Notes: a model not told the origin generated them from the sequence alone. DNA of 64,000 bases from Parvibaculum sedimenti (GCF_009184905.1 NZ_WESC01000004.1:215875-279874); one strand, 5' to 3'. Shown: positions 35,360-45,357, numbered from the stretch's first letter. Numbers and translations are program-made.

Positions 35360-36882
35360 TGGGCCGGTCCTCTGAAAGTCGTCTCGCTAACGGTGCGCCG
35401 TCCGGTCTCATCTGTCACGACGAAGCTGAGCTTCGCCAAGCCGCCATCGAGAGCGGAGAGGCGGTCCTTCGGCAGGCTTACATAGAAGCGCACATTCTTG
35501 AGCGCGTCGGGGCCGATCTCAACCTCTGTCGGGTTCGCTTCTTCAGCGGAGATCCCGGCAAGGCTCGCACCTTCCGGACCCTGGATCGCAACATGAAAGA
35601 CATGCGCCGCAGTATCCTTGTTGATGATCTTGATGCCGTAGCCGTTCCGGATACTTCCATCCGACAAGGTGACGAAGAGCGGATTTCGATCTCGAAGCAC
35701 GTTGAGCTGCAAGGTCTGACGATTGGCAAGCGCTATGAGCATGGCGGCCGAAACGACCAGCAGAGCTACCGCATAAACAATGGTACGCGGGCGAATGATG
35801 CGGAAACGCAGCGGCTCGCCGGCCTTGCGGCGTTCCCGATTGTTCAGCGTGTCATAGCCGATGAGACCGCGCGGGCGGCCCACCTTGTCCATGATCTCAT
35901 CGCAAGCGTCGATGCAGAGCGCGCACTGGATGCATTCGAGCTGCATGCCGTCGCGAATATCGATGCCCATCGGGCAGGCAGCCACGCACTGGCCGCAATC
36001 GATGCAATCGCCGCGGCCTTCCCAGCTCGAGCCCTTCTTGTGCGGCCCACGCTTCTCGCCACGGTCGTCCTTGTAGCTCACAAGGAGCGATTCCTCGTCG
36101 AACATCGCGCCCTGAATGCGCGGCCAGGGGCACATATAGATGCAGACCTGCTCACGGGCAATGCCACCCAGCGTGTAGGTCGTCGCGGTAAAGAGGCCGA
36201 CGAAGATATAGGCCGTTATCGGTGCGGAAAACGTGACCATCTGCGTGGCCAGCGTAGGCGCATCGGCAAAATAGAAGACCCAGGCACCGCCGGTGAGGAT
36301 CGCGATGAGGAGCCAGACCACATGCTTGCCCGCCTTGCGCGCAAGCTTGCTCAGGCTCCAGCCTTCCTTGTCGAGCCTGATGCGCGCGGAGCGATCACCC
36401 TCGAAGAGGCGTTCGACAAAGACGAAGAGATCGGTCCAGACCGTCTGCGGACAGGTATAGCCGCACCAAACACGACCGGCGACGCTGGTCGCGAGGAAGA
36501 GGCCGAGCGCAGCAAGGATCAGCAGACCGGTGACGTAGTAGAATTCCTGCGGCCAGATTTCCAGAAAGAAGAAATAGAAGCGCCGCGCCGGAAAATCGAG
36601 CAGGACCGCCTGGTCGGGCATGCCCGGCCCGCGGTTCCAGCGAATGAACGGCGTCACATAGTAGATGGACAGCGTGAGCGCCATGACCAGCCACTTGATG
36701 CGGCGGAACGTGCCATGGACGAGCTTTGGCTGAACCTTGATCCGGCTCTGGTATAAAGGCCTGTTCAGCTGTGAATTGACCGCGACCGCGCTGTCATCGT
36801 TCAGCGCGGAAGAGGAAGCGGCGGAGGCTGCACCAACAGCCTCCGCCACCAGGGTTTCAAGATTCGCGGCGGGTTCGCTCAT
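35356..36882 (-). CDS. ccoG: cbb3 oxidase accessory protein CcoG/FixG
   Basis: A 508-residue membrane protein with four to five transmembrane helices, the CGYTCPQTVW motif and a dicluster ferredoxin domain (CIDCGQCVAACPMGID and CIQCALCIDACDEIM). CcoG reduces copper during oxidase maturation. The C-terminal FixG Ig-like domain is present. It follows ccoP by 35 bases and precedes ccoH with overlap. Confidence 0.95.
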   Translation of the reverse strand: MSEPAANLETLVAEAVGAASAASSSALNDDSAVAVNSQLNRPLYQSRIKVQPKLVHGTFRRIKWLVMALTLSIYYVTPFIRWNRGPGMPDQAVLLDFPARRFYFFFLEIWPQEFYYVTGLLILAALGLFLATSVAGRVWCGYTCPQTVWTDLFVFVERLFEGDRSARIRLDKEGWSLSKLARKAGKHVVWLLIAILTGGAWVFYFADAPTLATQMVTFSAPITAYIFVGLFTATTYTLGGIAREQVCIYMCPWPRIQGAMFDEESLLVSYKDDRGEKRGPHKKGSSWEGRGDCIDCGQCVAACPMGIDIRDGMQLECIQCALCIDACDEIMDKVGRPRGLIGYDTLNNRERRKAGEPLRFRIIRPRTIVYAVALLVVSAAMLIALANRQTLQLNVLRDRNPLFVTLSDGSIRNGYGIKIINKDTAAHVFHVAIQGPEGASLAGISAEEANPTEVEIGPDALKNVRFYVSLPKDRLSALDGGLAKLSFVVTDETGRRTVSETTFRGPAQ

Positions 36883-36917
36883 AACTCACTCACTCCTTCG
36901 GCGCAAAACTCACGCCG

Positions 36918-37802
36918 TTATTTGCCTCCGCCCAGCGAATGGACGTAAAGGGCCAGTTCTTTGATGGTCGAACCCGAGAGGCGGGTTCCCCAAGCCGGCA
37001 TCACGCCGCCGCGACCATGCGAGACCGTCGTAACGATGGTGGCCTTGTCGCCCCCATAGAGCCAGATCGCATCCGTCAGGTTCGGCGCTCCGAGCTCCTG
37101 ATTGCCCTTGGCGTCCGCTCCATGGCAGGAGGTGCAATTCGCCTCGAAAACCGCAGCGCCCCGCTTGGCAGCTTCGGCATCGTCCGCCTTGTTGCTCAAT
37201 GAGAGGACGTATTCCGCGGCGTCATTGATCTGCTCGCGCGTCAGCATCTGATCGTCAAGGAAACGAGGCATCATGTTCTGGCGCGTGTCGGCATCGGCTT
37301 CCCAGCGAATGCCGTGCGTCACCGTGGTCTGGATGTCGGCGAGCTTGCCGCCCCAGAGCCAGTCGTCGTCATTCAGGTTGGGGAAGCCGTTGCCGCCCGC
37401 CGCGCCCGAGCCGTGGCACGGCGCACAATTGTCAGCGAACGTTGCCTTGCCACCGGCAAGCGCTACTTCCATGAGGCTGTCGTTCTTCGCGATGTCCTCG
37501 ATCGGCATCGCGTCGATCTGCTTCAGGAACACGGCGCGGCCTTCGGCAACCTTCTCCAGCTCGGCGGAAACTTCGCCGCGCTGCGTATAGCCGAAGGAAC
37601 CGGCCGTGTGTTTCCAGCCGCCGCTCGTGAAGTAGGGCCAGGCCGGGAACACGACCCAATAGGCGATCGACCAGAGGATGCAGACATAGAAAGTGTAGAT
37701 CCACCACTTTGGCAGCGGATTGTTCAACTCCTTGATGCCGTCCCATTCGTGGCCGGTCGTTTCAACGCCAGAGACTTCGTCCTTATGTTTCTGCGTGCTC
37801 AT
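36918..37802 (-). CDS. ccoP: cbb3 cytochrome oxidase subunit III (dihaem cytochrome c)
   Basis: A 294-residue CcoP. The cytoplasmic N-terminus is followed by a transmembrane helix (WIYTFYVCILWSIAYWVVFPAWPYF, about 33-57) and two cytochrome c domains with CAPCH and CTSCH, with distal Met ligands in the following segments. It carries electrons to CcoO/CcoN. Its ATG overlaps the ccoQ stop (ATGA). Confidence 0.96.
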   Translation of the reverse strand: MSTQKHKDEVSGVETTGHEWDGIKELNNPLPKWWIYTFYVCILWSIAYWVVFPAWPYFTSGGWKHTAGSFGYTQRGEVSAELEKVAEGRAVFLKQIDAMPIEDIAKNDSLMEVALAGGKATFADNCAPCHGSGAAGGNGFPNLNDDDWLWGGKLADIQTTVTHGIRWEADADTRQNMMPRFLDDQMLTREQINDAAEYVLSLSNKADDAEAAKRGAAVFEANCTSCHGADAKGNQELGAPNLTDAIWLYGGDKATIVTTVSHGRGGVMPAWGTRLSGSTIKELALYVHSLGGGK

Positions 37803-37966
37803 TGCTCGCCCCCTTCATGATCGTCATTGAGCGGCAGCTGTGCCAGACGCTCAAAGGTCTGCTTGTTCGACGGCCAAAGCGCATAGCCGACGGCAATGAG
37901 GAACAGGACGCAGAAGAGCACCAGTCCCCAAGTTCCAGCGAGAGCGGATATTTCCTGATGTGTCAT
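37799..37966 (-). CDS. ccoQ: cbb3 oxidase small subunit CcoQ (55 aa)
   Basis: A 55-residue single-pass membrane protein starting MTHQEISALAGTWGLVLFCV with the conserved post-helix segment YALWPSNKQTFERLAQLPL. This is CcoQ, which stabilises the CcoP-CcoNO interaction. It lies 8 bases downstream of ccoO and overlaps ccoP by 4 bases. Confidence 0.94.
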   Translation of the reverse strand: MTHQEISALAGTWGLVLFCVLFLIAVGYALWPSNKQTFERLAQLPLNDDHEGGEQ

Positions 37967-37974
37967 GGTTGTGC

Positions 37975-38703
37975 TCACTGGGCGAACTTGGCGCTGTCAT
38001 AGGCATTGAAGTCGACCAGCGTTCCAAGCATCTGGAGATAAGCCACCAGCGCATCGAGCTCGGTGATCGTCTTCGGGTCGCCGTCGAAGTTACGGATGAC
38101 GGCCTTGGGATACCGCTGGGCGATACCAGTGGTGTCGCCATCCGGATTGACCTGCGCCTCGAGATCCGCCTTTGCATCGGCGATATCTTCATCCGTATAG
38201 GGAACACCTGTCACGCGAAGCGCCTTCATATCGTCGGCGATATGCGTGTAGTCGAGCGGCGTCTTCGCAAGGGACGGATAACCCGGCATCACAGATTCCG
38301 GCACGACCTGGCGCGGATTGGTCATATGCAGACGATGCCACTCGTCCGAATATTTGCCGCCGATACGGGCAAGATCCGGCCCGTTGCGCTTCGATCCCCA
38401 CTGGAAGGGATGATCGTACATGCTTTCGGCTGCCAGCGAATAATGACCGTAGCGCTCCACTTCAGAACGGAGCGAACGGATCATCTGGCTGTGGCAGAGG
38501 TAGCAGCCTTCGCGCATGTAGATGTTGCGTCCGGCGAGTTCAAGCGGGCTATAAGGCCGCACACCCTTCACATCCTCAATCGTAGTCTTGATGAGGAAGG
38601 TCGGAATGATCTCGACGATACCGCCGATCGACACCGCGATGAGCGAGAGGAGGAGAAGCAGTATCGAGTTCTTCTCGATGACTTCATGCGAAAATCTGGA
38701 CAT
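37975..38703 (-). CDS. ccoO: cbb3 cytochrome oxidase subunit II (monohaem cytochrome c)
   Basis: A 242-residue CcoO. A single N-terminal membrane anchor ([19 protein letters not shown]) is followed by the haem c motif CYLCHSQ in [19 protein letters not shown] and the downstream Met ligand region. It lies 11 bases after ccoN and 8 before ccoQ. Confidence 0.96.
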   Translation of the reverse strand: MSRFSHEVIEKNSILLLLLSLIAVSIGGIVEIIPTFLIKTTIEDVKGVRPYSPLELAGRNIYMREGCYLCHSQMIRSLRSEVERYGHYSLAAESMYDHPFQWGSKRNGPDLARIGGKYSDEWHRLHMTNPRQVVPESVMPGYPSLAKTPLDYTHIADDMKALRVTGVPYTDEDIADAKADLEAQVNPDGDTTGIAQRYPKAVIRNFDGDPKTITELDALVAYLQMLGTLVDFNAYDSAKFAQ

Positions 38704-38714
38704 CTACGTCTCCC

Positions 38715-40412
38715 TCACTCAGCCGGCTGCGCAAGCGCGCCGATGGGCCCGTTGGCGTTGGCAGGTGCGTTGGCGATGATCGGTTCACCAGCTCGCACGT
38801 CGCCCTTGATGGTCCGCCAGCAGTTGTAGACCATGATGACCGTACCCGTGAGGTAGAGCAGACCGCCCGTAGCACGGATGACGTAGAAGGGGTGCATGGC
38901 CGCGACGGTCTCCACGAAGGAATATTCGAGGAAGCCCTGCGCGTCATAGGCACGCCACATCAGACCCTGAAGGATACCCGACACCCACATCGACGTGATG
39001 TAGAGGACGATGCCCATGGTCGAAATCCAGAAGTGCCAGCTCACCAGCGCGATCGAGTAGAGCCGCTCGCGCTTCCACAGCCACGGAACGAGGCAGTAGA
39101 CAGCACCGAAGGTCACGAAGCCGACCCAGCCCATGGCGCCCGAATGCACATGACCGATGGTCCAGTCGGTGTAGTGCGAGAGCGAGTTCACCGCCTTGAT
39201 CGACATGAGCGGACCTTCGAAGGTTGACATGCCGTAGAAGGCGACCGACACGACGAGCATGCGGATCACCGGATCGGTGCGGAGCTTGTCCCAGGCGCCC
39301 GAAAGCGTCATCAGGCCGTTGATCATGCCGCCCCAGCTGGGCATCCACAGCATGATCGAGAAGGTCATGCCGAGTGTCTGCGCCCAGTCAGGCAGGGCCG
39401 TGTAGTGCAGATGATGAGGGCCCGCCCAGATGTAGAGGAAGATCAGCGCCCAGAAGTGGATGATCGAGAGCCTGTAGGAATAGACCGGACGGCCCGCACG
39501 CTTCGGCACGAAGTAGTACATCATGCCGAGGAAGCCCGCCGTCAGGAAGAAGCCGACCGCATTGTGGCCATACCACCACTGGATCAGCGCGTCCTGCACG
39601 CCCGAGAAGGCGCTGAAGCTCTTGCTCGAGAAGATCGAGACCGGCACCGTCAGGTTGTTGCCGAGGTGGAGCATCGCGATCGTGACGATGAACGCCAGAT
39701 AGAACCAGTTCGCCACATAGATATGCGGCTCCTTGCGCTTCATCAGCGTCCCGACGAAGACGAGGAGATAGGTCACCCAGACGATTGTCAGCCAGATGTC
39801 CGCGTACCATTCGGGCTCGGCATATTCGCGAGCCTCGGTCACACCCATAAGGTAGCCCGTCGCCGCGATGACGATGAAGAGGTTGTAGCCCCAGAAGACG
39901 AACCAGGGAGCGATATTACCCGCAAGGCGCGCGCGGCAGGTCCGCTGCACGACGTAGAACGAGGTCGCGATCAGCGCGTTGCCGCCCATGGCGAAAATCA
40001 CGCCCGATGTGTGCACCGGGCGAAGCCTGCCGAAGCTGATATAGGCAAAATCGAAATTAAGGGCCGGGAACGCCAACTCGCTGGCGATATAGACACCCGC
40101 AAGCATGCCGGCGACACCCCAGAAGAGCGTCGCGATCACGCCGTATTTGATGACCGTATCGCTATACCCCTGGCCGTCATCCGCGCCGGGAAGCCTTTTC
40201 AGGGCGTTGAAATGGCGATTTCCGATCGCCAGAACACCAGCGACGAAAGCCAGCGTGAACATCCACGCATGGATCGCCATGGGTACATCGTAAGCCTTAG
40301 CCGCGACGACGAGGCTGTAAAGCGCCCCCGCCACCAGCGCGATCGCCGTCAAATAAGACGACGTTGTCATTGTTCCGTAGAGACGACCGCCCGCCCCGCC
40401 TGAAACCGCCAT
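38715..40412 (-). CDS. ccoN: cbb3 cytochrome oxidase catalytic subunit I
   Basis: A 565-residue haem-copper oxidase subunit with about 12-14 transmembrane helices. The metal-site histidines are visible in [36 protein letters not shown] and [12 protein letters not shown]. This is the high-affinity C-type terminal oxidase for micro-oxic respiration. The ATG at 40412 follows AGGAGATCGTCAA. It is the first gene of the operon ccoN-O-Q-P-G-H-I-S, and a FixJ-like element lies about 75 bases upstream. Confidence 0.97.
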   Translation of the reverse strand: MAVSGGAGGRLYGTMTTSSYLTAIALVAGALYSLVVAAKAYDVPMAIHAWMFTLAFVAGVLAIGNRHFNALKRLPGADDGQGYSDTVIKYGVIATLFWGVAGMLAGVYIASELAFPALNFDFAYISFGRLRPVHTSGVIFAMGGNALIATSFYVVQRTCRARLAGNIAPWFVFWGYNLFIVIAATGYLMGVTEAREYAEPEWYADIWLTIVWVTYLLVFVGTLMKRKEPHIYVANWFYLAFIVTIAMLHLGNNLTVPVSIFSSKSFSAFSGVQDALIQWWYGHNAVGFFLTAGFLGMMYYFVPKRAGRPVYSYRLSIIHFWALIFLYIWAGPHHLHYTALPDWAQTLGMTFSIMLWMPSWGGMINGLMTLSGAWDKLRTDPVIRMLVVSVAFYGMSTFEGPLMSIKAVNSLSHYTDWTIGHVHSGAMGWVGFVTFGAVYCLVPWLWKRERLYSIALVSWHFWISTMGIVLYITSMWVSGILQGLMWRAYDAQGFLEYSFVETVAAMHPFYVIRATGGLLYLTGTVIMVYNCWRTIKGDVRAGEPIIANAPANANGPIGALAQPAE

Positions 40413-40467
40413 TTGACGATCTCCTTCATGTTGCCTGTGGCATTGAACATGCCGTGGGCTTTTTTAA

Positions 40468-40502
40468 GGCGAAATCAGGAAATGTACGTAGGGTGTTTCG
40501 CC
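40468..40502 (-). promoter_or_regulatory. FixJ-like site inside an inverted repeat before ccoN
   Basis: GTACGTAG at 40484-40491 matches the GTAMGTAG core described for FixJ at rhizobial fixK promoters. It lies within an inverted repeat whose 7-bp arms GGCGAAA (40468-40474) and TTTCGCC (40496-40502) flank 21 bases. fixJ lies two genes away. No TTGAT-N4-ATCAA box was found in this gap. Confidence 0.5.
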
Positions 40503-40542
40503 GCTGCGCGACATTGCCGCAGTGCGGGAAATGCGAGGCCTT

Positions 40543-40920
40543 TCAGGCCTCTCGCGCAGCGAGCGCGTGCTCGATCGAATCGATGAGCTTGTCCTCATCG
40601 GCGGGCTTGTCGAGGAAGGCGATGGCGCCGGCCCTCTGGGCCCTCGCGCGCAGGCCTGCATCGCTCCGCCCGGTCATGATGATGGTCGGGATGTTGACCC
40701 GCTCGGCCCTGAGCTTTTCCAGAAGCTCGAGGCCGTTCATTTCCGGCATGTGCAGGTCGAGCAGCAGACAGCCATCGCCGGGGACCTCCGCAAGGAAGGC
40801 GCGCGCCGACGAATAGTCGCGCACGGTGAGACCGTGGGACTCGAGCAGGACGCGCATTGAATCGCGCACAGCCTCGTCGTCGTCGACGACACAGACCGCG
40901 CGCCCGGAACTGGCAATCAC
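40543..40920 (-). CDS. Single-domain response regulator
   Basis: A 125-residue receiver with no output domain: acidic pocket VVDDDEAV, phosphoacceptor Asp in LLLDLHMPEMNG, Thr in IIMTGRSD and Lys in FLDKPAD. GTG 40920 has GGAGGCGGCT just upstream, better than the ATG at 41022. It follows fixJ by 79 bases on the same strand and its receiver resembles that of FixJ. It may compete for FixL phosphoryl groups or act as a phosphate sink, a role known for FixT-like or receiver-only proteins elsewhere. Confidence 0.88.
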   Translation of the reverse strand: MIASSGRAVCVVDDDEAVRDSMRVLLESHGLTVRDYSSARAFLAEVPGDGCLLLDLHMPEMNGLELLEKLRAERVNIPTIIMTGRSDAGLRARAQRAGAIAFLDKPADEDKLIDSIEHALAAREA

Positions 40921-40999
40921 AGCCGCCTCCAGAACGGAATTCGGTGGATGACAGAAATAAGATAAGGAGCCTTGGGGAATATCGATATAGGGGTTTTCC

Positions 41000-41620
41000 C
41001 TAGGCCCCCGGCGCCTGAACACCAGCGGTAAGCGCGACTCGCACCAGGTCGGACAGACTGCGCGCCTGCATTTTTTCCATCAGATGGGCCCGGTGGATCT
41101 CGACCGTCCGTGGCGATATGCCCAATTCATGGGCAATGACCTTGTTAGGCTGTCCGCCAACCAGATGCTCCAGCACCTCGCGCTCGCGCGGCGTTAACGC
41201 GGCAACGCGGGCCTCGGCCTCCCGGGTGCTCGATGACTGGGCCAACTGGCTGATGCTTTGCTCCCGCGCCCGGCGAACACTCGAAAGCATCAACTCATCG
41301 TCATAGGGCTTTTCGATGAAATCGAGGGCGCCTGCCTTCATGGCGCGAACGGCCAGCGGCACATCCGCATGGCCCGTAACGATGATGACGGGAAGAGTTA
41401 CACCGCGCCTGCCGATCTCTTCCTGAAGCGTTAGCCCGTCCATGTCCGGCATCCTGACATCGGCGACGAGGCACACGCCGCGGCCCGGCGTCAGGGCAGC
41501 CAGAAAGCCGGCCGCCGAATCGAAATCCTCGACCCGGAAGCCATCGGATTCGAGCAGCGCGCGCAGCGAATCGCGCACATCGGCATCGTCATCCACCACA
41601 AAGACAGGAGCTTCAGCCAT
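41000..41620 (-). CDS. fixJ: Response regulator FixJ
   Basis: A 206-residue response regulator with a receiver (Asp in CLVADVRMPDMDG, Lys in DFIEKPYDDE) and a LuxR/FixJ helix-turn-helix (LTPREREVLEHLVGGQPNKVIAHELGISPRTVEIHRAHLMEK, split over the last 60 residues). It overlaps fixL by 8 bases, so the pair is coupled. It is expected to activate fixK and possibly ccoN at low oxygen. Confidence 0.93.
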   Translation of the reverse strand: MAEAPVFVVDDDADVRDSLRALLESDGFRVEDFDSAAGFLAALTPGRGVCLVADVRMPDMDGLTLQEEIGRRGVTLPVIIVTGHADVPLAVRAMKAGALDFIEKPYDDELMLSSVRRAREQSISQLAQSSSTREAEARVAALTPREREVLEHLVGGQPNKVIAHELGISPRTVEIHRAHLMEKMQARSLSDLVRVALTAGVQAPGA

Positions 41621-43151
41621 TTTCGTCGACTTCCTCCCTGTCGGTCACAGGAATGCGGAAGGAGAAGGTCACGCCCGCATCCTCGTTCGGCGTCGCCCAG
41701 AGCTCCCCGCCATGCGCCTCAATGATCGACCGGCAGATGGATAGGCCAATACCCATGCCCTGCTCCTTGGTGGTCATGAACGGCTGGAACAGGTTCGCCG
41801 CCACTTCCGGGGCGAGACCGGCCCCGGTATCACGCACACTGACCAGCGCATATTCGTCATTCTCGCGCCGGGTGGAGATCGTCAGGTCGCGCAGCGCGCC
41901 ACCCTGCATCGCCTCAATGCTGTTGCGGATGAGATTGAGCGCGACCTGCTGGATCTGGATCTTGTCGATCAAGACCTGCGGCAGCCCCGCCTCGAGATCG
42001 ACCGTAACCTTGACATTCGTCTCCGCGACACCGACCAGCGCCAGCGCGATCGCCTCTTCCACGACGCGGTTCAGGTTCTCGAAAGCCTGGTTGGACTTGC
42101 CCTTTTCAATGAACTCGCGAAGGCGCCGGATGATCTGGCCCGCGCGACTCGTCTGGGCGCCGGCCTTGTCGATCAATTCGCGCGCGCGCTCGACCTGCGG
42201 ATCGTCGATGCCATCAATCGTCCTCCGCGCCGCCTTGGCGTAGTTCATGATTGCCGAGAGCGGCTGATTGAGCTCATGCGCCAGCGCTGAAGCCATCTGG
42301 CCCATGGCGCTCAGGCGTGAGACATGCAGCAATTCCGACTGCAATTCCTGCAAGCGGCGCTCAGTGCCCTGACGCTCGGTAATATCGCGGATGAAGCCGG
42401 TGAAAAGCCTGCGCTGACCGACGCTGATCTCGCCAACCGCCAGCTCCATCGGAAAAGTCGTGCCGTCGCGGCGCTGGCCGACCACGATCCTGCCAATGCC
42501 GATAATGTGCTTCTCGCCCGTCTTGCGATAGCGCTCCATATGGCTGTCGTGGCTCTCGCGATAAGGCGAGGGCATCAGAAGTTTGACGTTCTTGCCGAGC
42601 ACATCGGCGAAGGCATAACCGAACAAGCGTTCGGCAGCGGGACTGAAGGACTCGATCAGGCCCACTTCGTCGATAATGACGATAGCGTCGGGCACGGTTT
42701 CGAGAATCGAACTCAGCCGCGCCTCGCGCTCGCGCAGCGCATGTTCCTGATAGCGGCGCTGCGTGATGTCGTGGATGATGCCGACGAACATGCTATCGCC
42801 GTTGAATGTGCCCTCGCCGACAGAGAGATACATCGGAAAGGTCGTGCCATCCTTGCGCTGGCCCACGACCTCACGGCCAATGCCGATGATCCGTTTCTCA
42901 CGCGTCTCGCGATAATGCTCGATATAGCCATCATGCTCCTGACGATAGGGCGCAGGCATGAGCATCTTCACATTGCGGCCGACCACTTCGTCGGCGCTAT
43001 AACCGAAGAGCTTTTCGCAGGCAGGGCTATAGACCTGGATCAGTCCCATCTTGTCGATGATGACGATGCCATCAACGGCTGTAGCAAGCAGCGCGTCGAG
43101 GCGCGCCCGGCTTTCCTTGTCGTGATTCTCGTCCGGAGGCAGTTTCGTCAT
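41613..43151 (-). CDS. fixL: Oxygen-sensor histidine kinase FixL with tandem haem-type PAS domains
   Basis: About 512 residues from ATG 43151; GTG 43238 and ATG 43208 are alternatives and none has a strong ribosome-binding site. Two PAS domains both show the FixL haem pattern: His73/Arg93 in the first (HDGYIEHY and IIGIGR) and His201/Arg221 in the second (HDSHMERY and IIGIGR), each pair 20 residues apart as His200/Arg220 of Bradyrhizobium FixL. The kinase core has ALAHELNQPLSAIMNYAKAA (His292) and GMGIGLSICRSIIEAHGG. No transmembrane segment is seen, so it is a soluble sensor. It phosphorylates FixJ when oxygen is low. Confidence 0.93.
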   Translation of the reverse strand: MTKLPPDENHDKESRARLDALLATAVDGIVIIDKMGLIQVYSPACEKLFGYSADEVVGRNVKMLMPAPYRQEHDGYIEHYRETREKRIIGIGREVVGQRKDGTTFPMYLSVGEGTFNGDSMFVGIIHDITQRRYQEHALREREARLSSILETVPDAIVIIDEVGLIESFSPAAERLFGYAFADVLGKNVKLLMPSPYRESHDSHMERYRKTGEKHIIGIGRIVVGQRRDGTTFPMELAVGEISVGQRRLFTGFIRDITERQGTERRLQELQSELLHVSRLSAMGQMASALAHELNQPLSAIMNYAKAARRTIDGIDDPQVERARELIDKAGAQTSRAGQIIRRLREFIEKGKSNQAFENLNRVVEEAIALALVGVAETNVKVTVDLEAGLPQVLIDKIQIQQVALNLIRNSIEAMQGGALRDLTISTRRENDEYALVSVRDTGAGLAPEVAANLFQPFMTTKEQGMGIGLSICRSIIEAHGGELWATPNEDAGVTFSFRIPVTDREEVDENG

Positions 43152-43306
43152 CCACGCTCGAAGCTTTTGCGGCCCTGCATGCGCCAAGATCTTGGGACAG
43201 GCGGTCATTTTACCGATTAAAGTGAGAATTTCACCCACAATCGGTTGGCGTCACATCGCTTCTGCTACGATGATTTGCAAGAACCGGCAAGAACCACGAG
43301 GGCCCC

Positions 43307-44290
43307 ATGCGCGCCATGCTGCTTGAAAAGCCCGGTACACCGCTCGTCGAGCGCGAATTGCCAGATCCCCATGCGGCGAGTGGGGAAATTCGAGTCCGCG
43401 TTCTCGCCTGTGGCGTTTGCAGAACCGATCTCCATGTTGTCGACGGGGAATTGCCTAACCCGTCCCTGCCGATCATCCCAGGCCATGAGATCGTCGGCAT
43501 CGTCGACGAGATCGGCGCCGATGTGAAAGGTTTCACCGTCGGCCAGCGCGTTGGCATTCCGTGGCTCGGACATACCTGCGGGACATGTCCCTATTGTCGC
43601 TCCGCTCGCGAAAACCTCTGCGATCATCCGTTGTTCACCGGCTACACCCGCAATGGCGGCTATGCGACGCATGCGGTGGCAGACGCGGCCTATGCATTTC
43701 CGCTCGACGGGCTCGGCGATGACGTCGCCATCGCGCCGCTTCTCTGCGCCGGTCTCATTGGCTGGCGCTCGCTTGTGCTCGCGGGCAAGGGCGAACGCCT
43801 CGGCATTTACGGCTTCGGGGCTGCGGGCCATATCGTGCTTCAGGTTGCCAAGGCTCAGGGGCGCAAGGTCTTTGCCTTCACGACGCCCGGCGACAAGACT
43901 GCGCAGGACTTCGCCCACTCGCTCGGCGCGGCTTGGGCGGGCAGTTCCGACGAAATGCCGCCGGAGTTGCTCGATGCCGCCATCATCTATGCGCCGGTTG
44001 GCGCGCTGGTACCTGCCGCACTGAGAGCCGTCGCCAAGGGTGGGCGCGTCGTCTGCGCAGGCATCCATATGAGCGACATTCCGAGCTTCCCCTACAGCAT
44101 CCTCTGGGAGGAGCGGCAGCTTCTCTCCGTCGCCAATCTTACGCGGCAGGATGCGATAGACTTTCTGCGCATCGCTCCCTCCGTCGGCGTTCACACCAGG
44201 ACTGTTCCCTATCCGCTTGCACGCGCCAATGAAGCACTCGACGATCTGCGCGCGGGCCGGCTCACCGGCGCCGCGGTTCTCGTTCCCTGA
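43307..44290 (+). CDS. Zinc-dependent alcohol dehydrogenase (AdhA-type MDR)
   Basis: A 327-residue zinc MDR. The catalytic zinc residues are in [10 protein letters not shown] and PGHEIVG; the structural zinc cysteines are in [18 protein letters not shown]; the cofactor site is [19 protein letters not shown]. It diverges from fixL with about 155 bases between. The short form and the stretch [20 protein letters not shown] are typical of the alcohol dehydrogenase group often found beside oxygen-response genes in proteobacteria, so low-oxygen expression is plausible. Confidence 0.9.
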   Translation: MRAMLLEKPGTPLVERELPDPHAASGEIRVRVLACGVCRTDLHVVDGELPNPSLPIIPGHEIVGIVDEIGADVKGFTVGQRVGIPWLGHTCGTCPYCRSARENLCDHPLFTGYTRNGGYATHAVADAAYAFPLDGLGDDVAIAPLLCAGLIGWRSLVLAGKGERLGIYGFGAAGHIVLQVAKAQGRKVFAFTTPGDKTAQDFAHSLGAAWAGSSDEMPPELLDAAIIYAPVGALVPAALRAVAKGGRVVCAGIHMSDIPSFPYSILWEERQLLSVANLTRQDAIDFLRIAPSVGVHTRTVPYPLARANEALDDLRAGRLTGAAVLVP

Positions 44291-44335
44291 TACAAGGCGC
44301 CGAATAGCGGCGCGGAATGACGCAGCCCCGCGATT

Positions 44336-44349
44336 CTGACTTCAATCAA
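44336..44349. promoter_or_regulatory. FNR/FixK-like half-conserved box before uspA
   Basis: CTGACTTCAATCAA matches TTGA-N6-TCAA at 7 of 8 positions. It lies about 100 bases upstream of the uspA ATG, in a region with FixK and FNR genes nearby. Confidence 0.5.
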
Positions 44350-44448
44350 GGCGGCCCCCCTCCGGTCACAGCAAAATGATCGCAACTTGCTAGTGGGCTC
44401 TGCGGCAGTCGTCAGCCAGCCCCATGGAGTGATGTGAAGGACGAGGCC

Positions 44449-45330
44449 ATGTTCAAATCCATTCTTGTGCCCACAATGGGCTTTTCCAGCGACCCTGTCG
44501 CGCTTGAGACGGCGATGCTCGTCGCGCGCGACTTCAAGGGCCATCTCGAATGTGTGCATGTCCGGCCCGACACGCAGCAGATCCTCATTCAGGCTGCGGG
44601 CTACGACATGGGTATGGGCATGGGAACGCAGATGGTGATGGGCGATCTCATCGACGTGCTGCAGCGGGAGGATGCGAAGCGGACCGAACGCGCGCAGAAG
44701 ACCTTCGAGGCTTTCTGCAAGCGCGAGGCGCTGCCGCTTGCCACTGCGCCGACCGGAGAACCCGCCGCAACGGCCGCGTGGCGTGAAGTCTCGGGCCGCG
44801 AATCCGATATCCTCGTCGCCGAGGCGCGCGTCCACGATCTAACTGTGTTCGGAAACGTGACCGCGCTTGGCGGACTCGCCCGCACGGTTGCCGGAACCAT
44901 ACTCATCAACGGCGGACGTCCGCTGCTGCTTGCCGGACCGCGCGCGCCGAAGCAGATCGGCAAATCGGTTGTCGTCGCCTGGAAGCCTGCGCCGGAAGCA
45001 GCGCGCGCAGTGAGCGCCGCCATGCCAATCCTCGCCGGCGCCGCGAAGGTCACAATCGTTGCCATCGCGGAGAACGAAGAAGAGACGGCAAACTCCGCCG
45101 AAGCGCTTGCCACAAGCCTGCGCTGGCATGGTGTCAACGCGGAGATCTCCTACATGGCGCATCCGGCCGGGCCGGTGCAGGACACCATCCTGCAATGCGC
45201 CAAGGAAGCAAAGGCCGATCTTCTCGTCATGGGCGCCTATGGGCATAGCCGCCTCAGCGAATTCGTCTTCGGCGGCGTCACGCGCCATGTGCTTGGTGGT
45301 CCGCCGATTCCGGTTCTCCTCGTTCACTGA
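44449..45330 (+). CDS. Tandem-domain universal stress protein
   Basis: A 293-residue protein with two Usp domains (about 1-140 and 155-293). The second has the ATP-binding signature G-x2-G-x9-G (MGAYGHSRLSEFVFGG); the first lacks a complete one. Start ATG 44449 follows AAGGACGAGG; GTG 44434 is an alternative. Universal stress proteins of this type are commonly under FixK/FNR control in anaerobic or micro-oxic adaptation, and a FixK-like box lies upstream. Confidence 0.9.
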   Translation: MFKSILVPTMGFSSDPVALETAMLVARDFKGHLECVHVRPDTQQILIQAAGYDMGMGMGTQMVMGDLIDVLQREDAKRTERAQKTFEAFCKREALPLATAPTGEPAATAAWREVSGRESDILVAEARVHDLTVFGNVTALGGLARTVAGTILINGGRPLLLAGPRAPKQIGKSVVVAWKPAPEAARAVSAAMPILAGAAKVTIVAIAENEEETANSAEALATSLRWHGVNAEISYMAHPAGPVQDTILQCAKEAKADLLVMGAYGHSRLSEFVFGGVTRHVLGGPPIPVLLVH

Positions 45331-45357
45331 ATCCGCAGAGAAAGTAGAGAAACTAGC

